Translations under genes and position numbers: made by a program | In this document: positions 21,259 to 30,244 of the stretch, one piece after another | Layout of the letters: every line of letters starts with the position of its first letter | Numbering within the stretch: position 1 is the stretch's first letter | Assembly: GCF_012641365.1 (NCBI RefSeq) | Contig: NZ_JABAIM010000001.1 | Location: 1,488,001-1,552,000, forward strand | Reading direction: 5' to 3' | Source of the DNA: Leeia aquatica | GTDB taxonomy: Bacteria; Pseudomonadota; Gammaproteobacteria; Burkholderiales; Leeiaceae | DNA: 64,000 nucleotides | Notes under the pieces: model-generated | The model's input: only the letters and a program-made list of their open reading frames with translations | What the model was told of the DNA's origin: nothing | The model's database searches: none

Positions 21259-21288
21259 TTGTGGTACAGGACTGCTTCTTGTTAGAAT
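21259..21288 (+). promoter_or_regulatory. Candidate sigma-70 promoter for the TPR/L,D-transpeptidase operon
   Basis: TTGTGG (21259-21264) and TAGAAT (21283-21288) are separated by 18 bases. The predicted start would give a leader of roughly 25 nt before the ATG at 21322. Confidence 0.5.
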
Positions 21289-21321
21289 CCGCCAGATCAA
21301 ACCGCTTTGACAAAGTCCAAT

Positions 21322-22401
21322 ATGCCCAATCGCCCGCTGCGCCTCATTCCGCTTTGCCTGGTACTGGCACTGACCACCGCCCGTGCTGACGAAGCCCAGG
21401 ACATCAGCGCGCTGATCAAGCAAGGTCAAAGTACGCAAGCCCTGGAGCGGGCCAATCAGTATCTGGTCAAAGACCCCAAGAATGCCAAAGTCCGCTTTGC
21501 CAAAGGCCTGGCGCTGGTTGACCTTAACAAGCCTGCCGACGCCATCAAGGTCTTCCAGGGGCTGACGGAAGACTATCCGGAGCTGCCGGAGCCGTATAAC
21601 AATCTGGCGGTGCTGTACGCCCAGCAGAAACAGTTCGACAAAGCGCGTCAGGCGCTGGAAATGTCGATCCAGACCCACCCCAGCTATGCCACCGCACACG
21701 AGAACCTGGGTGACATTTATGCGCAGATGGCAAGCCAGGCCTACAGCCGTGCGCTGCAGCTGGACAAGAACAATGCCAACGCGCAAACCAAGCTGACGCT
21801 GATTCGTGACCTCTTCACCAAGCCTGGCGCACCGCTGGCCACCGTGAAACCGACCGCACCGGTGGTGGTCGCCACCGCCAAGCCGGAACCGGTGAAGCCT
21901 GAGCCGGTGAAGACTGAACCCGCCAAACCGGCCGCAACCGTGACGACACCTGCCACCAAGCCCGTCAAACCGGATGCCACCACGCCAGCGGTGAAGGTGG
22001 AGCCCAGCAAACCGGAACCAGCCAAGACTGAGCCGGCCAAACCGGCCGCCAGCAGCCGCGATGACAAACCGGTATTGCAGGCCACCGAGGCTTGGGCACA
22101 GGCTTGGTCGAAGCAGAAAGTAGGGGCTTACCTGTCCGCCTACGGCAGCAGCTTCAAGCCGCCACGCGGCATGAGCCGCTCGGCGTGGGAAGCCGAGCGT
22201 CGCGAGCGCCTTACCGCATCCAGCTCCATCAGCGTCAGCATTGGCGCACCTAAAGTCAGTTTCATTGATGACAACACGGCACGTGTGACATTCACCCAGT
22301 CATACAAGTCGGATACACTGAAGACTTCCACCGGCAAAACGCTGATCATGACGAGGAATGGCGACCGATGGTTGATTACCGAGGAACGGGTAGGCCGTTG
22401 A
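21322..22401 (+). CDS. Exported TPR protein with Pro/Lys linker and NTF2-like C-terminal domain
   Basis: A signal peptide (PLRLIPLCLVLALTTARA) precedes several TPR units (for example YNNLAVLYAQQKQFDKARQA), a linker of repeated KPEPVK/TEPAKP and a C-terminal domain of about 100 residues beginning TEAWAQAWSKQKVGAYLSAY and ending RWLITEERVGR. That last domain is of the type found at the end of some L,D-transpeptidases, and the next gene carries a copy. A periplasmic scaffold role in cell-wall or surface processes is plausible. TTG 21307 is an alternative start. No strong Shine-Dalgarno is visible for either. Confidence 0.8.
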   Translation: MPNRPLRLIPLCLVLALTTARADEAQDISALIKQGQSTQALERANQYLVKDPKNAKVRFAKGLALVDLNKPADAIKVFQGLTEDYPELPEPYNNLAVLYAQQKQFDKARQALEMSIQTHPSYATAHENLGDIYAQMASQAYSRALQLDKNNANAQTKLTLIRDLFTKPGAPLATVKPTAPVVVATAKPEPVKPEPVKTEPAKPAATVTTPATKPVKPDATTPAVKVEPSKPEPAKTEPAKPAASSRDDKPVLQATEAWAQAWSKQKVGAYLSAYGSSFKPPRGMSRSAWEAERRERLTASSSISVSIGAPKVSFIDDNTARVTFTQSYKSDTLKTSTGKTLIMTRNGDRWLITEERVGR

Positions 22402-23681
22402 ACCGTTCAAAACGTAGTGGCTTGATGTCTCCCCGCCCAGGGCGGTTGCGACGTGTACTGGCACTGGTGCTGGTCAGTCTGCCCGCGGCGTCGGTCAACT
22501 CCATGGGTTCGTTTGCCACACCGGACCCGGCGCCCCTGCCGCTGGCGCAGGCCAGCCCCGGCAAGCCCATTGACGTGACGCATCGTCGCCCCGAGCAGGA
22601 ATTGATGCGGGTGCTGGATGCCATGCAGCGCGGGCAGTTTGGCACGGCCCAGTCCACGCTGGACCAGCTGCTGCGCGATTACCCCAACTACCGTCTGGCA
22701 CACCTGATTCAGGGGGACCTGCTGAAGGCGCGAGGCCGTCCGCTCAAAACCATGGGCGATGTCTCCGAGGTCAGCCCCGAAGTGCTGAATGACCTGCGGC
22801 TGGAAGCCCAGGTCCGCCTGAAGCGCTATACCGAAGATGCGCCGGTCGACAAGGTACCCGGCAACATCTTGCAACTGTCCAGCGCCCAGCGCTATCTGCT
22901 GGCGGTCGATGTCAGCCGCTCCCGCCTGTATGTGTACCAGAACGACAATGGTACCCCGCGCCGGGTGGACGATTTCTACATCACCATCGGCAAGAATGGT
23001 TACGACAAGCGGATCGAAGGCGATCAACGCACTCCGCTGGGCGTGTACTTTGTGCTGTCACAGCTCCCCAAGGCCTCGCTGCCTGATCTGTACGGGGCCG
23101 CCGCTTTCCCGCTGAGCTATCCCAATGAGTGGGACCGGCTGCAAAAGCGGACCGGCCACGGTATCTGGCTGCACGGCAGCCCGTCTGACACCTATAGCCG
23201 GCCACCGTTATCCAGCAATGGCTGCGTGGCGCTGACCAACCAGGACTTGATGGCGCTCAGCAAATACCTGCAGATCGGCGTCACTCCGGTGATCATCAGC
23301 CGGGACTTTGACTGGGTTAATGCCGAGCAAACCCAGCAGGATCGGGATAGCCTGTTGCAAAGCCTGGAGCACTGGCGGCAAGACTGGGAAAGCCGTGACA
23401 CCCGCCGCTACCTGGAGCACTACTCGGCCAACTTCCGCAGCGGCAGCCAGGACCTGACGGCCTGGTCGGCACAGAAAACCACAGTCAATGCCAGCAAGAA
23501 ATGGATCAAGATTGGCTTAAGCAATGTCAGCCTGTTCCGCTACCCGGATAACCCGGATATGGTGGTGGCCACCTTCGAGCAGGATTACCGTAGCGACAAC
23601 CTCAGCAGCAAGGGCGGCAAGCGGCAATACTGGCAACGCGAAGGCAGTGGCTGGAAAATCATTTACGAAGATGTCAGTTGA
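22368..23681 (+). CDS. L,D-transpeptidase (YkuD family) with NTF2-like C-terminal domain
   Basis: The YkuD catalytic motif is clear: GIWLHGSPSDTY and SSNGCVAL, with His about 269 and Cys about 286. Upstream is a TPR-like segment (GQFGTAQSTLDQLLRDYPNY). The C-terminal domain (HWRQDWESRDTRRYLEHYSA to WKIIYEDVS) matches the previous gene's C-terminus in layout and in VATFEQDYRSD versus VTFTQSYKSD. Such enzymes form 3-3 cross-links or attach proteins to peptidoglycan. The start is uncertain: ATG 22368 overlaps the TPR gene by 34 nt. TTG 22398 or ATG 22425 would place the signal peptide (RLRRVLALVLVSLPAA) at the N-terminus. Confidence 0.88.
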   Translation: MVDYRGTGRPLNRSKRSGLMSPRPGRLRRVLALVLVSLPAASVNSMGSFATPDPAPLPLAQASPGKPIDVTHRRPEQELMRVLDAMQRGQFGTAQSTLDQLLRDYPNYRLAHLIQGDLLKARGRPLKTMGDVSEVSPEVLNDLRLEAQVRLKRYTEDAPVDKVPGNILQLSSAQRYLLAVDVSRSRLYVYQNDNGTPRRVDDFYITIGKNGYDKRIEGDQRTPLGVYFVLSQLPKASLPDLYGAAAFPLSYPNEWDRLQKRTGHGIWLHGSPSDTYSRPPLSSNGCVALTNQDLMALSKYLQIGVTPVIISRDFDWVNAEQTQQDRDSLLQSLEHWRQDWESRDTRRYLEHYSANFRSGSQDLTAWSAQKTTVNASKKWIKIGLSNVSLFRYPDNPDMVVATFEQDYRSDNLSSKGGKRQYWQREGSGWKIIYEDVS

Positions 23682-24322
23682 TGGACACCCGCATGAAATC
23701 TGTTACCCGTCTGTTTACCCTCAGCGCCCTGCTGTTCAGCCTGCCCCTGCTGGCTCGCCCCATGGTGGAAATCCGTACCAACCGGGGGGTGATGGTCGCC
23801 GAGTTGTATAGCGACAAAGCACCGAAGACGGTGCGCAACTTCCTGCAGTACGTTGGTGACGGCTTCTACAGCCAGACCACCTTTCACCGCGTGATCCCTG
23901 GCTTCATGATCCAGGGCGGCGGCCTGACGGCCAGCATGGAGCCCAAGGCCACCCGTGCACCCATTGCCAGCGAGTCCAACAATGGTCTGAAAAACCAGTT
24001 CGGCACCCTGGCCATGGCACGTACCCACGATCCAGATTCGGCCACCAGCCAGTTCTTCATCAATCTGAGTGACAACAAGCACCTGAACTATTACAAGCCC
24101 ACGCCGGACTACATGGGCTACACCGTGTTTGGCAAGCTGGTCAAAGGCGAGGATGTGGCGGAAGCCCTCTCCAAGCAAACCACGCAGACCATTGGCGACT
24201 TTACCGATGTGCCGGTAGAAGCCATTACCATCGAAGCCATCGTTCGCCTGCCGGACAGCCCGGACGCACCGGTTGCCAGCAAGCCCACCAGCAAGAAACC
24301 TGTCCGCAAACGCAGCAAGTAA
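23681..24322 (+). CDS. ppiA: Exported cyclophilin-type peptidyl-prolyl isomerase
   Basis: A signal peptide (VTRLFTLSALLFSLPLLARP) leads into a cyclophilin domain: [56 protein letters not shown] and YTVFGKLVKGEDV. It catalyses proline isomerisation, here probably in the periplasm. A lysine/arginine-rich tail (SKKPVRKRSK) is unusual for PpiA. The ATG shares one base with the L,D-transpeptidase stop; a later ATG (23693) is possible. Confidence 0.92.
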   Translation: MDTRMKSVTRLFTLSALLFSLPLLARPMVEIRTNRGVMVAELYSDKAPKTVRNFLQYVGDGFYSQTTFHRVIPGFMIQGGGLTASMEPKATRAPIASESNNGLKNQFGTLAMARTHDPDSATSQFFINLSDNKHLNYYKPTPDYMGYTVFGKLVKGEDVAEALSKQTTQTIGDFTDVPVEAITIEAIVRLPDSPDAPVASKPTSKKPVRKRSK

Positions 24323-24353
24323 GCTGCGCTACGCCTACTGAAGGAAACTGATC

Positions 24354-24863
24354 ATGAGCGACATCGTCACCCTCTATACCAGCATGGGCAACATCACGCT
24401 GGAACTGAACGCCGACAAGGCCCCGAAGACGGTGGCCAACTTTCTGGCCTATCTGGATGCGGGCCACTACAACGGCACCGTATTTCACCGTGTGATCGAC
24501 GGTTTCATGATTCAGGGCGGTGGCTTTGAACCGGGCATGAAGCAAAAACCGGCACCGACGACCGTCGAGAATGAGGCCGCCAATGGCCTGCGGAACGACA
24601 CCTACACGGTGGCGATGGCACGCACGCCAGACCCGCATTCGGCCAGCGCCCAGTTCTTCATCAACGTCGCCGACAATGCCTTCCTCAACTATCGCGACCC
24701 CAGCCAGCAAGGCTTTGGCTACTGTGTGTTTGGCAAGGTGATTGCCGGGCAAGAGGTGGTGGACCAGATTGGCAAGGTCAAGACCGGCAGCGCAGGCTTC
24801 TTCCAGGACGTACCGGTGCAGGATGTGCTGATCGAGCGCGCCGAGCGCGGCGAAGCTGCCTGA
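24354..24863 (+). CDS. ppiB: Cytoplasmic cyclophilin-type peptidyl-prolyl isomerase
   Basis: This compact 169-residue cyclophilin has no signal peptide: [59 protein letters not shown] and [24 protein letters not shown] precedes the ATG at good spacing. It follows the exported paralogue by 31 nt and precedes lpxH, a common arrangement in betaproteobacteria. Confidence 0.95.
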   Translation: MSDIVTLYTSMGNITLELNADKAPKTVANFLAYLDAGHYNGTVFHRVIDGFMIQGGGFEPGMKQKPAPTTVENEAANGLRNDTYTVAMARTPDPHSASAQFFINVADNAFLNYRDPSQQGFGYCVFGKVIAGQEVVDQIGKVKTGSAGFFQDVPVQDVLIERAERGEAA

Positions 24864-24895
24864 GCCTGGCGGGCCACAGCCCCGTGGCCTGACGC

Positions 24896-25630
24896 ATGTC
24901 CAAGCTGTATTTTATCGCCGACCTGCACCTGTCTACCGACACGGTGCAGGAATACCACCGCTTTGCAGACTGGCTCCCAAGCCTGCAAAGCGGTGACCGC
25001 CTCTATATCCTGGGCGACTTCCTCGAGGTCTGGGTAGGGGATGACGATCTGGATGATCCCTTTGCCCGGCAATTGACAGCCCTGTTGCACCACACGGCGG
25101 CACGAGGTGTCTCACTGTTCCTGCAGCATGGCAACCGGGATTTCTTGCTGGGCGAACGCTTTGCCCAGGCCGCCGGGCTGACGTTGCTGCCCGACCCTTG
25201 CTATCTGCCCGGCGAACAACTGCTGCTCAGCCATGGTGACCAGCTGTGTCTGGATGATCATGACTACCAGCGCTTCCGTGCCGAAGTACGCCAGCCGCAG
25301 TGGCAGCAGGCTTTTCTGGCGCGTCCACTCAGCGAGCGCAAGGCTTTTGCCCGCCAGCTGCGCGAGCAAAGCGAGGCCCAAAAGCGGAGCAAGCCATTGC
25401 CCATCATGGACGTCGCCGACAGCGCGGTACAGGATTGGCTGGCACGCTGGCCCGATGCGATCCTGATTCACGGCCACACCCATCGGGCGGCGCAGCATCG
25501 CTACACCACGCCCTCCGGCGCACGCCAGCGCTGGGTACTGCCGGATTGGCATGCCGAGCGCTGGGGCTTCCTGCAGTGGCAAGCCGGTCAGCTACAGGCA
25601 CATTACACCCCACCGCTGGACACGCCCTAA
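24896..25630 (+). CDS. lpxH: UDP-2,3-diacylglucosamine diphosphatase
   Basis: LpxH hydrolyses UDP-2,3-diacylglucosamine to lipid X in lipid A synthesis, at the inner face of the inner membrane. The metallophosphoesterase motifs are FIADLHLS, LGDFLEVWVGDDD, HGNRDFLLG, LSHGDQLCLDD and LIHGHTHRA. The length of 244 fits. It indicates a lipopolysaccharide-bearing Gram-negative host. Confidence 0.95.
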   Translation: MSKLYFIADLHLSTDTVQEYHRFADWLPSLQSGDRLYILGDFLEVWVGDDDLDDPFARQLTALLHHTAARGVSLFLQHGNRDFLLGERFAQAAGLTLLPDPCYLPGEQLLLSHGDQLCLDDHDYQRFRAEVRQPQWQQAFLARPLSERKAFARQLREQSEAQKRSKPLPIMDVADSAVQDWLARWPDAILIHGHTHRAAQHRYTTPSGARQRWVLPDWHAERWGFLQWQAGQLQAHYTPPLDTP

Positions 25631-25825
25631 TCCATTTGTTGCAGTGCCGCAACAGCCAAATTTCAATACCACCATTGCCAGACCCGCGCCCTGATTTGGT
25701 TCAAGGCATCAGCATATTTAGCACTCCACACATTCCGCACCATCCCTCTTGCATTGCAGCAGCAAAGGCATAGACTTCGCGCAACTGCCCTAAAGTAGGG
25801 CGTCGCCACGAAGGAAATGCACCAA

Positions 25826-26347
25826 ATGGTTACATTGGCTGATTTGCACGCCTGTCTGCAAAGCTGTAATGATCTGGCCCAACAAGCCAGCCACGCTTGG
25901 CTGTGCGGGATGGAGGATGCGCTGCAAGCACAGCTGGATGGCAGCCGTGCCCTGCTGGAGGACTGGCAGGCGCAGCCTTTGCTGCCGGCAGGAGGCCCCG
26001 AGCAGCAATTACGCCAGCAACAGCAGCGGCTCTCCCATCAGCTGGAGCTGGGCATGACTGCGGCACGCAATATCTACCTGAGCAATATGCGTACGCAAAC
26101 CGAATGGTTGCAGCTCAGTGAAAAATGGGTTGCCACCTGCAGCGCAGCCCTGCTGGACCAGCTCCCCACGCCGCCGGGCTCGCCAGCACCTGCCGTGGAA
26201 GCCATGCGCTCAGCCGTAGAGATTGGCGGGTGCGCCTTCGACTCGCTGTCCAAGGCCACCCGCCAGGTCAGCCATTTCGCTGGTACCAACATGACCGCCG
26301 CCACCCTGAAGGCACTCAATGTGGCCCGTGAGAAGCTGAACGGCTAA
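25826..26347 (+). CDS. Phasin-like helical protein
   Basis: This 173-residue protein is almost entirely amphipathic helix. Its C-terminal part (FDSLSKATRQVSHFAGTNMTAATLKALN) resembles phasin-family proteins, which coat polyhydroxyalkanoate granules. The N-terminal half is Gln/Leu-rich (EQQLRQQQQRLSHQLELG). I choose ATG 25826 because AAGGAA is correctly spaced for it; the ATG three codons earlier would touch the ribosome site. Assignment is by composition and short similarity only. Confidence 0.55.
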   Translation: MVTLADLHACLQSCNDLAQQASHAWLCGMEDALQAQLDGSRALLEDWQAQPLLPAGGPEQQLRQQQQRLSHQLELGMTAARNIYLSNMRTQTEWLQLSEKWVATCSAALLDQLPTPPGSPAPAVEAMRSAVEIGGCAFDSLSKATRQVSHFAGTNMTAATLKALNVAREKLNG

Positions 26348-26353
26348 GTAGCA

Positions 26354-26370
26354 GGCTGGCCTCGCCAGCC
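26354..26370. terminator. Hairpin between convergent genes
   Basis: GGCTGGC-CTC-GCCAGCC forms a 7-bp perfect stem between the stops of the phasin-like gene (plus) and the sulfurtransferase gene (minus). No clear U-tract follows on either strand, so its efficiency as a terminator is uncertain. Confidence 0.4.
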
Positions 26371-26390
26371 CCGTACAAGCGGCAGTCAGC

Positions 26391-27236
26391 TCACGCTTCA
26401 GTGCCGGTTGCCACCGGCCGTGATGCGTCGCTGCACCATTCACTCCACGAGCCAGCATACAGGCGGCTGCCCGTCAGCCCGGCATGGCTCATCGCCAGCA
26501 GATTATGGCAAGCGGTCACACCAGAGCCACACTGGTGCACCAGCTCGCTGGGTGCCACACCCGCCAGCAGCTGCTCAAACTGCTGGCGCAGCACATCCGC
26601 CGGTTTAAAGCGCCCATCGGCCTGCAGGTTGTTCTGGAAAAAGAAATTACGTGCGCCGGGAATATGACCACCGACCGGGTCCATGGTCTCCCCCTCCCCG
26701 GCAAAACGGCCTGGCGCCCGTGCGTCCAGCACCACAAATGCGGGGTGCTGCAGGTTAGTCAGCACGGTCTCTACCCGTACCGGCTCGTCCGCCGGTTGCA
26801 GCGGATAGGGTGCCGCAGGAACCACCTGTGGCAGCTCGGTGGTCAATGCCCCCCCCGCAGCCTGCCAGGCGGCGACACCGCCATCCAGCACCGCCACCGC
26901 CTGATGCCCAAGCCAGCGCAGCATCCACCATAGCCGCGCCGCGTACATCCCGCCTGAAGAGTCATACGCCACCACCTGCGTCCGCGGGGTAATGCCCCAG
27001 CGCGCCACGGTCTCCGCAAAGTGGGCACGCTCCGGCAAGGGGTGCCGCCCATTGCGCCCGGTCTTGGCTGCGGACAGGTCATCCTCCAGACTGGCAAACT
27101 GTGCCCCCGGCAAATGTCCTGCCGCGTACTGGGCACGCCCCCAGCTCAGGTCGGTCAGTTGATGGCTGCAATCGAGCAGGCACACCTGGCCTTGCAGTGC
27201 CTGCAGGCTGGCTGCATCAATCAGCGTCTGGTACAT
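26391..27236 (-). CDS. sseA: 3-mercaptopyruvate/thiosulfate sulfurtransferase
   Basis: Two rhodanese domains are visible. The second holds the active loop HQCGSGVTACHN; CGSGVT is the form typical of mercaptopyruvate sulfurtransferases. The first domain includes FASLEDDLSAAKTGRNGRHP and WWMLRWLGHQAVAVLDGG. The start is the ATG of MYQTLIDAASLQ, preceded by AAGGAG. The 48 codons upstream in frame belong to the neighbouring methyltransferase region. It overlaps that gene by 20 nt. Confidence 0.92.
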   Translation of the reverse strand: MYQTLIDAASLQALQGQVCLLDCSHQLTDLSWGRAQYAAGHLPGAQFASLEDDLSAAKTGRNGRHPLPERAHFAETVARWGITPRTQVVAYDSSGGMYAARLWWMLRWLGHQAVAVLDGGVAAWQAAGGALTTELPQVVPAAPYPLQPADEPVRVETVLTNLQHPAFVVLDARAPGRFAGEGETMDPVGGHIPGARNFFFQNNLQADGRFKPADVLRQQFEQLLAGVAPSELVHQCGSGVTACHNLLAMSHAGLTGSRLYAGSWSEWCSDASRPVATGTEA

Positions 27237-28422
27237 GAGGTGCTCCTTGTGGGTCCGGTCGGCGATTGCTGCCCGCCACCATCTTGAATTCCAGCAGGCG
27301 GCATTCCAGTGCGCCATTGAACAGGACCGTACGCTTGCTGGCCGACAAGCGGATGGTTTTGGCCAGCTCCGGATCGGCACTCAACAGGTAAGCACGCCAG
27401 CCACTGAAGTGTTGCTTCAGCCAGTGCCCCAGCTGCGGGTACCACGCCTTCAGTGCTTCCAGTTCACCCAGACGTACACCGTAGGGCGGGTTGCTGACGA
27501 TCACCCCATCGCTGGCCGGTGGGCGGCAATCCAGCAGGTCACACTGTTTGAGCTCGATCGCCTCGCCCAAACCGGCAGCCTCAATATTGGCCTGCGCCCG
27601 TTTCAGCACATCGCCGTATTTGTCGCTGCCATAAATCGGCAAACGGCGGCGAACCGGCGCCTGCTGCTCTCGTTCGGCCAACCAGGCTTGCCATTCCGCC
27701 TGTGGAAAGCTGCGATTGCGCTCAAAGGCAAACCGCCGCCCGGAGCCCGCATCGATGCCCAAGGCCATCTGCGCCGCTTCCATCAGGATGGTGCCGCTAC
27801 CGCACATCGGGTCCAGCAGCGGCTGGCACAAGCCATCCTCGGTATGCGCTTGCCAGCCGCTGAGCATCAGCATACCTGCCGCCAGATTCTCGCGCAGCGG
27901 CGCTTCGCCCTGCACCTGACGCAAGCCCCGCTTGAACAGCGGCTCACCGCTGGTGTCCAGATACAGGGTCAGTACCCGTGCATCCAGAAACGCATAAATG
28001 CGCTGATCGGGTGCTTCGGTATTGACGCTGGGGCGGCTGCCAGTACGCTCACGGAAATGATCGCAAATGGCATCCTTGATGCGCAGGGTCAGGAAGTCCA
28101 GACTGGGCAGCGGGCACTTTTGTGCCGACACGCTGACCTTGATGGTCTGTGACGGGTCAAACCACTGCCCCCACGGCAGCGCCTGGGCTGCACGGTAGAC
28201 GTCCTGCTCGGTGCGGTAAGGGGTCTGCCGCAGGCGCCACAGAATGCGGCTGGCCAGACGGCTGCAACGGTTGGCACGCGCCGCGCACAACCAGTCGCCC
28301 TTGAAATGCACGCCACCGGCCACCGCCTTGACCTGTTCACCGCCCAGCGCTGTCAGCTCCTCGGCCAGCAAAGCCTCCAGCCCGCGGGGACTGGTCGCAA
28401 AAAAATCATGCATGGTCATCAA
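27217..28422 (-). CDS. THUMP-domain 23S rRNA methyltransferase (RlmL-like)
   Basis: The N-terminus (FFATSPRGLEALLAEELTAL) and residues to about 160 form a ferredoxin-like/THUMP RNA-binding module. The SAM methyltransferase follows with LLDPMCGSGTILMEAA and the N2-guanine catalytic motif SNPPYGVRLG. This matches the N-terminal half of E. coli RlmL, which makes m2G2445 in 23S rRNA. At 401 residues it lacks the RlmK half. The C-terminal tail (SNRRPDPQGAPHVPDAD) overlaps sseA. Confidence 0.9.
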   Translation of the reverse strand: MMTMHDFFATSPRGLEALLAEELTALGGEQVKAVAGGVHFKGDWLCAARANRCSRLASRILWRLRQTPYRTEQDVYRAAQALPWGQWFDPSQTIKVSVSAQKCPLPSLDFLTLRIKDAICDHFRERTGSRPSVNTEAPDQRIYAFLDARVLTLYLDTSGEPLFKRGLRQVQGEAPLRENLAAGMLMLSGWQAHTEDGLCQPLLDPMCGSGTILMEAAQMALGIDAGSGRRFAFERNRSFPQAEWQAWLAEREQQAPVRRRLPIYGSDKYGDVLKRAQANIEAAGLGEAIELKQCDLLDCRPPASDGVIVSNPPYGVRLGELEALKAWYPQLGHWLKQHFSGWRAYLLSADPELAKTIRLSASKRTVLFNGALECRLLEFKMVAGSNRRPDPQGAPHVPDAD

Positions 28423-28471
28423 AACTGCTCCTGCCTGGGGCCACTTGCGGTGACGTGTTCGTTTACAATAG

Positions 28472-29578
<1,107 letters not shown>

Positions 29579-29583
29579 TCACC

Positions 29584-30171
29584 TCAAGCCGCGCTGACTT
29601 CCTCGAGCAGCGCGGCAAGCTGGCTGCTGGACGCGGTCAGGCGCTGTCCATGCTCATTGCGCCGCTGCGACGCTTTGAGCCACTCCCCACGCGGCAACAG
29701 GGAGAGGTGAAACTGTTGGCCATACGCTTCAAACGCCAGCGACAGGAAACGCCCGCCTTGTCGCCATTCAAAAGGCAAGCCCAGGTTGGTGAGCAGAATG
29801 GCGGCCCGCTTTTCGTCTTCCGCCTCGGCCAGCAATTCGATGCAGGCATGCTCGCCCGCCACCCCACTGAGCACATCTCCCGACAGCAGAGGGGACAAGC
29901 CCTGCAGTTGCCCCATCATCGCCAGCGCCGCCTGCCGTAATTCCTGCAAGCGCTGGGGGTGCTCGTCATCAAACAGCGCGCGATACTGTGACAACGCCTG
30001 CTCCAGCAAGGCCTGATCCGGCCAGCTGGAAGGGTCATGGTTGCCCAGTTGCAAGGCGGCCCTGCGGCAAGCCACCGCCAGCTCCTGCTCGCTACCTTCT
30101 GCCAGCAGGCGGGCGGCCCGGTCTGCAATCTGCCATTGGGCATGCCGGTTACGGGTTGAACGTGAACGCAT
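29584..30171 (-). CDS. Conserved hypothetical protein, betaproteobacterial type
   Basis: The 195-residue cytoplasmic protein has RSRSTRNRHAQWQIADRAARL at the N-terminus and a central PLLSGDVLSGVAGEHACIEL. From memory it resembles a betaproteobacterial family with a nucleotidyltransferase-like strand-helix pattern (LSG-x-G, then acidic), sometimes misnamed as a muramate ligase. I cannot assign a function. The start ATG at 30171 has a perfect AGGAGGT about 5 nt upstream. It is convergent with hemB, 5 nt between stops. Confidence 0.7.
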   Translation of the reverse strand: MRSRSTRNRHAQWQIADRAARLLAEGSEQELAVACRRAALQLGNHDPSSWPDQALLEQALSQYRALFDDEHPQRLQELRQAALAMMGQLQGLSPLLSGDVLSGVAGEHACIELLAEAEDEKRAAILLTNLGLPFEWRQGGRFLSLAFEAYGQQFHLSLLPRGEWLKASQRRNEHGQRLTASSSQLAALLEEVSAA

Positions 30172-30244
30172 GTCGACCTCCTTCACCCCTAGCCCGAACT
30201 TACGCTAACAAACCCGTGTGACAATCCGGTGACGTCACCAGCCC

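Noticed and set aside
21004-21786. Minus-strand frame of 260 codons across the glnS-TPR intergenic region
   Set aside because: Most of it is antisense to the TPR gene and the remainder has no family resemblance. The plus-strand gene has a signal peptide and TPR repeats.
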